Source: Diplodia intermedia (lineage: Eukaryota; Ascomycota; Dothideomycetes; Botryosphaeriales; Botryosphaeriaceae). Taken from it: a stretch of DNA of 64,000 bases. The stretch lies in NCBI GenBank assembly GCA_021495925.1, contig JAKEKT010000119.1, positions 30,245-94,244 on the forward strand. Direction: 5' to 3'. The notes beneath the pieces were generated by a model that saw only the letters and a program-made list of their open reading frames with translations, was not told where the DNA came from and ran no database searches. Below, piece by piece: positions 57,354 to 64,000 of the stretch. The number at the start of each line of letters is the position of its first letter. The stretch's first letter is position 1. The position numbers and the translations under genes were made by a program.

Positions 57354-58935
57354 CTACACCTTCTCGCTCGCCATGACACCGTCTCCCTCCACAACGCTGC
57401 CCTCCTCCCTCTGCTCCGCCTCACTGCCAGTGCCGTCCACGACGCGCTTCTTGTCCATCCGGACCGTCCACAGCAGCAAGACGGTCGTCCACACCACCAG
57501 CGCGATTGAGCAGCCGATCATGGCCCACATACCTCTCTGTAACACCATGTCAGCTAAACACATTTCCCACAGCAACAAAGCAGCAGCAGAATCTAGGAAG
57601 GAGGAGAGCGCTCACCGTGAACCGCGGCGCGAAGTCGGCCGAGTAAAACACAATCGCCCACCACGCGTTGAAGACGTTGCTCCCCATGTTCATGGCCGCG
57701 ACCACGACGGCGCGCAGCATGTCCTCCTCGTGGCGCAGCGCGTCGTTGGCCCAGGCGAAGAAGGTCGCCTGGCACGCGTACACGCTGCCGGCCCAGTAGT
57801 ACGCGCCCATGACGGCGCCCGTGTTGCCGAAGTTCCCGAGGATGATGGCCGACGTGGCGACGCCGGTGAGGCCGATCCAGAAGCCGACGAGGTAGCGGCG
57901 GCCGCCGAGGAAGTCGGTGAGGGTGGCCCAGAAGAGCGTCGAGACGATGCCGACGGCGGGGACGCCGGTGGGGTAGTCGTTGAGCTGGGCGACGGTGTAG
58001 GTGCGCGTGGGGTGCGCCTTGAGGTAGAGCGCGAGCAGCGTGTTGGTCGAGAAGGACTCGGTCTCGCCGGCGATGATCCAGAGGATGACGAAGGCGTAGA
58101 AGTAGAAGGAGGTGAGGACGCGCTTGGCGAAGGCGAAGGTGAGAGGGGCGCGTTCGGGCACTTCGGGGACGCGGGAGATGGCGAGGGCGCGCTCGCGCGG
58201 GGAGAGGTAGGGCGCGGTGGTGGTGCTGGGCGTGTTGGGGAAGAGGAGGAAGCCGTAGAGGGCGACTGGTAGGGTGATGAGGCCGTCGATGATGAAGAGC
58301 CAGCGCCAGCCCACCAGGCCGCCCTTGTGGTGGAGCGACTTTTGGATTCCTGTCTGGATGAAGCCGCCGAACATGGTGCCTGCAAGTCCAGAGGCTGTGA
58401 AGATGCCGCTGCGCTTGCCAAGCTCGCTGGCAGTGTACCACGAGCCGAGGATGTAGTGGGTGCCAACGAAGGTGGTGGATTCGGCGATACCTTGGAAGAA
58501 ACGGATGGCCATGATGTGCTCCGGTTTGTGGACAGATGCGGTGACCATGGTCAGGCAGGCCCAGATGACCATCATCGAGGGGAAGAAGATGCGGGGGGAG
58601 ACATAGTACAAGGCCAGGTTACTTGGAATCTGGCCAATGATATAACCACAGGTGAAGATGGTGTTGATTTGGGTGAGCTGGTTCCCCACGAAGTGAAGGT
58701 CTTCTTGCATGCCCGAGACGTAGGCATTGGTGAGGTTTGAGCGGTCGAGCTTTACGTCCAGTCAGCCTTGGTGTCCTCCAGAATCGCAAATGAAGGTCAA
58801 ACATACGTAGTTGCAGAAATAACTCAGGCAACAAAAGGTGAGAATGAAAAAATCAATCTTCTGGACCAACTTGCGCTCTTCCTTGGTGGCCTGAGAGGGG
58901 CCGAAGTAGGCTCGTATTCTCCCCATCGCTGCCAT
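57354..58935 (-). CDS. MFS transporter, allantoate/pantothenate (ACS) family
   Basis: Predicted 12-helix plasma-membrane proton symporter of 481 residues from three exons (58807-58935, 57616-58749, 57354-57536). Family signatures are KIDFFILTFCCLSYFCNYLD, RSNLTNAYVSGMQEDLHFVG, GYIIGQIPSNLALYYVSP, FFQGIAESTTFVGTHYILGS and GGLVGWRWLFIIDGLITLPV. These place it with fungal anion:cation symporters such as Dal5 (allantoate), Fen2/Liz1 (pantothenate) and Tna1 (nicotinate). The start MAAMGRIRAYFGPS fits the usual short cytoplasmic N-terminus. It is divergent from an amidase gene 0.93 kb away, which suggests uptake of an amide-containing compound. The exact substrate cannot be read from sequence. Confidence 0.92.
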
Positions 58936-59860
58936 GATGGTTTTCTGAACTCTGTGGTTCACAGGGTCTGGAGATAAATTGTCGTGACTGGAGACGGCGA
59001 TGTCGGCGGGAAAAATCAAAAATTCGGCATCAGCATCCGCAGATGCCTGGGCCCGGCCGGGGCAATAAATGAGCGGACGATGGCGGTCGCGATAGCAGAG
59101 GACTTGAACGGAAAAGGGCGACGATTGCCGGCAGGGCCTGACCGATCAGATCTGATAGGGCGATAAGAGACCGGGGTGTAGTCGCAAATAGGTGGCACGT
59201 GGGAAGATAGAGCGGCGGTGCGGGCGAGTCAGCGATCCACACGCACGGATGCTCCCTGACGCGTCGATGGGGTCGTCGCCTTCTGTGCCGCGTTAGGAAA
59301 CACTGGTCAACTTCATCGCTCTGAGGCTGTGATCCGGACGCTCAAGGCTTTTGATCATGCGAACCCCGCCGTCACCCCGGCCAGCGTACGTAGCTGTGCG
59401 TGCGGAGGCAGTATCTGTTGCGGGGCAAGCGGCGGCGGCTATACCGACAACTGTCGGTTGGCCGACTCCCAAGCCCGTCTCACCTTGATAACACTTTCCA
59501 GGCCAAAAGGGGAAGATTGGAGCGCCAAACTTACCAAGACGGGAACAGCCAGGAGAAGGCAGCACAAGAAGCAGCACAAGGCCGAAGCTATTCCGCTACC
59601 GCACACACCTCTTCATCTGCGGGGCCACGATTGTGTTTCTTCTCGTTCGATGTCGGCTGTTTCTTTTGAAGCCTTGTGCAACCGTGGTGACGTCGAGCGT
59701 CAGCCCGCTAATCGGCTCGGGAGTAGACCGAGGGAAGCCGATGGCGCGCCAAAGGTGGGACACTTGCCCGCGCGCGACTGCCACTACTTCCACTACACAA
59801 GAACCGCTGTAAGTCCTCGTCTCGCCGCTGCATTCGACTGCACTCAGTATTCCTAACGCA
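58936..59860. other. Divergent promoter, MFS transporter and amidase
   Basis: About 0.93 kb shared by two divergently transcribed catabolic genes. CGATCAGATCTGATAGGGCGATAAG near 59141-59165 contains AGATCT and GATA/ATC-type motifs that could be nitrogen-control (GATA factor) sites, but GATA is too short to be certain. Confidence 0.5.
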
Positions 59861-61661
59861 ATGTCAGCCTGGGAGGACATCGCCGCCAAAAAGCGCCAGG
59901 AGCTGCTCGACTCCATTCCACAAGAATGGCGCGTTCCCGCCGACAAGCTGCCCCCCGATACCCAGCTTGACGTAACCCGCTTTCCAGAGCAGTCCGGCTG
60001 GTTTACCTCCGAAGAGCTCGAGATCACCAACACCCCTGCCGCACAGCTTCTCGAGAAGCTCAAGAGTCGGCAATGGACATCTGAGAAGGTCACCAGGGCC
60101 TTTTGCAAGAGGGCCTCGGCTGCCCACCAGCTGGTACACTTCCCCGAAGCTCCGCAACACTTGCGCATCACTCTGGCGCATTGCTTCACTGACCAGACGC
60201 TGACCCTCGCCTCCCCAGACGAACTGTCTCTCCGAAACCCTCTTCGACCTCGCCCTCTCCACCGCGCGCTCCCGCGACGAGCACCTCGAGAAGACAGGCC
60301 AGCTCACCGGGCCCTTCCACGGACTGCCCATCTCCATCAAGGACAACTTCCACGTCGTCGGCAAGGATGCCACGCTCGGCTTCGTGTCGCTGGTCGGCCG
60401 GCCCGCGACGTACAACAGCACGCTCGTCGACATGCTGCTCGCGGCCGGCGCCGTGCTGTACGTCAAGACGAACGTGCCGACGGCCATGATGATCGCCGAG
60501 TCGGTCAACAACGTCTTCGGCCGCACGCGCAACCCGCGCAACCGCGCCCTCACCCCCGGCGGCAGCAGCGGCGGCGAGAGCGCCCTCATCGCCTTCGGCG
60601 GCAGCCCGCTCGGCGTCGGCAGCGACATTGGCGGCTCGCTGCGCATCCCCGCCGCCTGCACCGGCATCTGGACGCTGCGGCCCAGCTTGGGCCGCTTCCC
60701 GACCCTGAAGACGCAGTCCGGCCTGGCCGGGCAGGAGGCGGTGGCCAGCGTCAACGGGCCGCTCGCGCCGTCGTTGGAGGGCGTGGAGCTGTACTCGAAG
60801 ACGGTGGTGGGGTTGCAGCCGTGGCTGCAGGACCCGAAGTGTGTGCCCATTCCGTGGCGCGAGGTTGAGGTGCCGAAGAAGCTGAGGCTGGCTGTGCTGT
60901 GGCATGACGATGTCGTTATGCCGACGCCACCTGTAAAGAGGGCGCTGAAGGAGACTGTCGAGAAGCTCAAGAAGGCGGGGCACGAAATCGTTGAATGGGA
61001 GAGCCAGGGGATGCATGCGCAGGCAGGTAGCCTGATTGTAAGATACCCCGCAATCAAAGTTTCGTTTGCACTCGCAAGGCTGACCTTTCCAAAAGCAACG
61101 CATGTTCCTCGCAGACGGTGGTAAATCCGTCCGCAAGCTCCTGGGTCCGACTGGCGAGCCCTTCCGCCCTGAGATGGCCGCCTACGAGACTGCAACAGAA
61201 TCCGGCGTTCACGAGATGTGGCAGATTCACCTTGAGCGGACGGATCTGCAGAAGCGCTATCTGGACCGATGGAATGCTGCGGAGCTGGACGGCATCATCT
61301 GTCCAACTGCGCCGTATGCGACGGTCGAGCATAGTAAGTTCAAGTATGTTGGATACACGTGTGTGTACAACTGTTTGGACTATTCGGCGGTATCATTCCC
61401 AACTGGCATCGCCGTCGATGAGACACTAGATGAGCTCCCAGCGGAGGAGAAGTCTCGAGAGCCCTTTAGCGAGTTTGATAAGGTTACCAGGGATGACTGT
61501 AAGTTTCTATGCACAGTTCCCTCATCTGCGGATTTACTGACTTGATTGCAGATAATGTGCAGGCGGTGCATGGTCAGCCGATCAGTCTGCAGATTGTGGC
61601 GAGACGGCTGGAAGAAGAAAAGGTGCTAGGAATGGCTGGTAGGGTACTGGAAGCCTTGTGA
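59861..61661 (+). CDS. Amidase, amidase-signature family (acetamidase-like)
   Basis: Hydrolyses a carboxamide to acid and ammonia. Four exons (59861-60133, 60219-61037, 61096-61498, 61552-61661) give 534 residues, the usual size for fungal acetamidase-type enzymes. The Ser-cisSer-Lys triad is intact: LPISIKDNFHVVG (Lys ~132), LTPGGSSGGESALIAFGG (cis-Ser ~207) and GSDIGGSLRIPAACTGIW (nucleophile Ser ~231). Later blocks are MFLADGGKSVRKLLG, ICPTAPYATVEHSKFKY and YTCVYNCLDYSAVSFPTGIA, ending HGQPISLQIVARRLEEEKVL. No signal peptide is seen, so a cytosolic enzyme is expected. Divergent pairing with the MFS gene fits nitrogen scavenging. AmdS-type family membership is firm; the natural substrate is not known. 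Confidence 0.93.
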
Positions 61662-62176
61662 GCTGACAGTCGAAAATTCATTCGAGTGTACAGCAGATCT
61701 CGGAACAGGGTATTTACTGCGGCTTCTCGCGGAATATGATTGGTCAGGGTCGCCGTATGTCTCCGCCAACTGTATCATCCGCCGCTGTTACACAGGGAGA
61801 ACATATCACCCTGATCCTCTCCCTGCTCGTCTTCCCAGTTCTTTCACCCTTTGCCACTGTCTTACAAGTCAAACGCGCACGATTTTCCAGCATCCTTGGT
61901 GTTTATATTTCCCCCATCTGGTCAGCCAATTCAGGCTTGCATGCACAATGCCTTGCACTACGTTGCCTCGCTTACTCGTGAACCGGAAAAGGCTGCTGCC
62001 ATGTCAGTAAGGCACAGCCACTTGTGTTGCCAAGCATGCAGCTGCACCAAAGCTAGGCAAAATATCGCCCGATCTCACGCAGGCTGTGGCGAACTTAAAA
62101 ATCTGAACGCCCTCTCAGCCTTGCCAAATTTTCTCGCCCCACTCCTTTCTTACTTCGGGCTCTATTATTCGTCATC
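61662..62176. other. Intergenic
   Basis: About 0.5 kb between the amidase and the NACHT gene, both on the plus strand. No gene supported. Confidence 0.6.
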
Positions 62177-63958
62177 ATGGATCCCGCCACTGTCATCGGG
62201 CTGGCGGCCAGCATCGTGCAATTTATTACTTTCACCGGCCAACTGTTATCCAAATCCCGCGAAATACACAGTTCAGCAGACGGCGCGCTCGTTGAAAACA
62301 GGGAGCTTGAGGCTATCACCACAAGCCTACAAGACTTGAGCCGCGACATCTCGGTGGGGAGCCGCTATAGCACAAAAGCCGACAAGAAGCTCAACGAGTT
62401 GTGCGATGGCTGTCAGGAAGTGACGAACGAGCTATTGGTGCTCGTTCAAAAACTGAAGGGATCCAACTCGCACCGCGGGTGGGGTTCCTTTAGACAAGCA
62501 GCCCTTTCCGTCTGGAAGGAGAAGGAGGTACGAGCGCTTTCCGACCGCGTTGAAAGGTACCGGCGCCAGATAGATACCGTCCTTCTGGTGACTCTCAGAG
62601 AACGCATCGAATCAGTTGATCCGAATGCCGAATCCCCGGAAAACTTCCGACTGGACCAGAAGGATGCATGGAAGAGGAAGGTCATCGACGAGATTCGCCA
62701 CAACGACTGGCAACACAAGAACGAGCAAGACATGGCTATGTTTTCAGCATGCTTCACGGAATCCGCCGGACAGCATCGTGACTTTGTACACAAGCTTCGG
62801 ATCTTGGAAAACCTCCGCTTCACCGACATTGCAGATCGATACGAAAGGATTGAAGAGGCGCACAAACGAACATTCGAATGGATCTTCTGTGAGAGCGACT
62901 CTAAGTCAACCGATTCAAGCCGTTCAAACTCGCCACGGCGTCACAAATACGCGCAGCAGTCCAACATGAATTTTGTGGAGTGGTTGAAGAGTGACAGGAG
63001 CCTCTTTTGGATCACTGGAAAGCCAGGCGCCGGGAAATCTACGCTTATGAAATATGTCTACAACGATCCTCGAACATCGGCATTGCTTCAACCCTGGAAA
63101 GGTGCAGACAAGTTGGTGACAGCCTCTTTCTTCTTCTGGAACTCAGGGACTGTCATGCAGATGTCTAGAGAAGGTCTTCTTCGAGCACTTTTGTACGAAG
63201 CCCTGCAAGAATACCCTCAAGACATACCAACCCTTTTCCCGGAGCGATGGAGACATTTCGAGCTCTTTGGCGCCGATCCCCGCGCGTGGTCATGGATTGA
63301 ATTGAGCAAGGCTTTTGAATCCTTATTGGCAACGGATTCAAAGAAGTTCTTCCTCCTTATCGATGGACTTGACGAATTTGAAGGCGCTTGTGCGGAGCTC
63401 GCATCTTGGGTCATCGAGACAGCAGCAAGGCCAAACGTTAAACTATGCGTGGCCAGCAGGCCCTGGCTTATGTTTGAAGACGCCTTCGAATCGCTTCCAT
63501 TCCTTCGGGTTGAAGACCTGACAGCACCCGACATGCACGTCCTCATCACTGAAAAGCTTCAGTCAAATGAGATGTTTTCCAGGCTACAAAACTTGGAATC
63601 CAAGAACGCGCAAAGTCTCGTGTCAGAGATACTTGAGAAAGCTGCCGGCGTGTTCTTGTGGGTTCGTCTTGTGGTTCTGTCCTTACTTGATGGACTTCGA
63701 GATGGAGATACCATGAGTGACTTACAAGGAAGACTTCAAAAACTTCCAGCAGATCTTGAGGATCTTTTTCAAAAGATATTCCAGGGCCTCGAGCCTGAGT
63801 ATCTGAAACAAGCGTCACGCATGATCCGGACTGTGGTCGCTTGGAAGCGACCTCTCACATTGTTGTTAATCTCGTTCGCACACTATCTCTTCGATCGGCT
63901 ACGTCCAATGCCACATCCACCGCCACGTCCACTACACGTGACCGGATATTTATCGTAG
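62177..63958 (+). CDS. NACHT-domain STAND (NLR-like) protein, probably truncated
   Basis: Predicted fungal signal-transducing NTPase of the type linked to incompatibility and xenosensing. An unbroken 593-codon frame starts MDPATVIGLAASIVQFITFT, the usual N-terminal domain of fungal STAND proteins (HeLo-like or related, residues ~1-200). The NACHT domain follows with NFVEWLKSDRSLFWITGKPG, Walker A GKPGAGKST (281-289), Walker B FFLLIDGLDEFEG (391-403), sensor-like KLCVASRPW and the helical part (EKAAGVFLWVRLVVLSLLDG). Family-like sequence stops at RPLTLLLISFA (~63890). The remaining ~20 residues are Pro/His/Arg-rich and unrelated, then stop at 63958. No ankyrin, WD40 or TPR sensor repeats are present. 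A short NLR, a truncation or an undetected exon beyond the window are the options. Confidence 0.85.
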   Translation: MDPATVIGLAASIVQFITFTGQLLSKSREIHSSADGALVENRELEAITTSLQDLSRDISVGSRYSTKADKKLNELCDGCQEVTNELLVLVQKLKGSNSHRGWGSFRQAALSVWKEKEVRALSDRVERYRRQIDTVLLVTLRERIESVDPNAESPENFRLDQKDAWKRKVIDEIRHNDWQHKNEQDMAMFSACFTESAGQHRDFVHKLRILENLRFTDIADRYERIEEAHKRTFEWIFCESDSKSTDSSRSNSPRRHKYAQQSNMNFVEWLKSDRSLFWITGKPGAGKSTLMKYVYNDPRTSALLQPWKGADKLVTASFFFWNSGTVMQMSREGLLRALLYEALQEYPQDIPTLFPERWRHFELFGADPRAWSWIELSKAFESLLATDSKKFFLLIDGLDEFEGACAELASWVIETAARPNVKLCVASRPWLMFEDAFESLPFLRVEDLTAPDMHVLITEKLQSNEMFSRLQNLESKNAQSLVSEILEKAAGVFLWVRLVVLSLLDGLRDGDTMSDLQGRLQKLPADLEDLFQKIFQGLEPEYLKQASRMIRTVVAWKRPLTLLLISFAHYLFDRLRPMPHPPPRPLHVTGYLS

Positions 63959-64000
63959 CTTATCTATTGGCTAAAAACCTCAACACCTAAGGATGATGCT
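63959..64000. other. Right window edge
   Basis: Forty-two bases after the stop of the NACHT frame. Nothing recognisable; neither of the other two forward frames restores NLR-like sequence. Confidence 0.5.

Overview
The window is nuclear DNA from a filamentous ascomycete (Pezizomycotina). The evidence is short GT..AG introns of about 47-180 nt with internal CTRAC-type branch sites, fungal-only families (Zn2Cys6 regulator, HAL/SAT4 kinase, Svf1, DUF4188, NACHT STAND protein, CAP protein with a Ser/Thr-rich stalk), gene spacing of 0.5-3.6 kb and GC-rich intergenic DNA. I could not fix the class from sequence alone. Exon boundaries were worked out by hand from splice sites and reading-frame phase. 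Every multi-exon model I summed in full gives a whole number of codons.

Layout, left to right. 0-5 kb: the 5' half of ubiquitin-activating enzyme E1 (minus strand, cut by the window edge) and an eight-exon F-box protein. 5.6-10.5 kb: a Zn2Cys6 transcription factor preceded by an in-frame uORF, then a single-exon F-box protein. 11-16 kb: two secreted or wall proteins on the minus strand, a predicted GPI protein with tandem repeats and a CAP/PR-1 protein. 16-23 kb: a gene-poor stretch with one doubtful small ORF, an AT-rich island that looks decayed, and short tandem repeats. 23-34 kb: a membrane GNAT acetyltransferase, a HAL4/SAT4-type kinase, Svf1 and an intracellular alpha-glucosidase. 34-41 kb: a gene-poor block, a DUF6699-like protein and ribosomal protein L9 (uL6). 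41-45 kb: a DUF4188 protein and a TetX-like FAD monooxygenase. 46-55.4 kb: a small conserved coiled-coil protein, a single-chain succinyl-CoA-synthetase-like alpha-beta fusion, SUMO, and nucleoporin Nup84/Nup107. 55.4-57.3 kb: a dense microsatellite tract. 57-62 kb: a divergent pair of MFS transporter and amidase. 62-64 kb: a NACHT STAND (NLR-like) protein whose end looks broken.

Most of the window is ordinary core biology: ubiquitin and SUMO conjugation, SCF adaptors, translation, nuclear pore, ion homeostasis and stress survival. The parts most worth a second look are the alpha-beta succinyl-CoA synthetase fusion with a shortened ATP-grasp region, the NACHT protein that loses family similarity abruptly near 63.89 kb, the E1 gene whose nuclear-signal-like first exon has no in-frame ATG, and the DUF4188/monooxygenase neighbours. 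I saw no rRNA, tRNA, CRISPR array or intact transposon.
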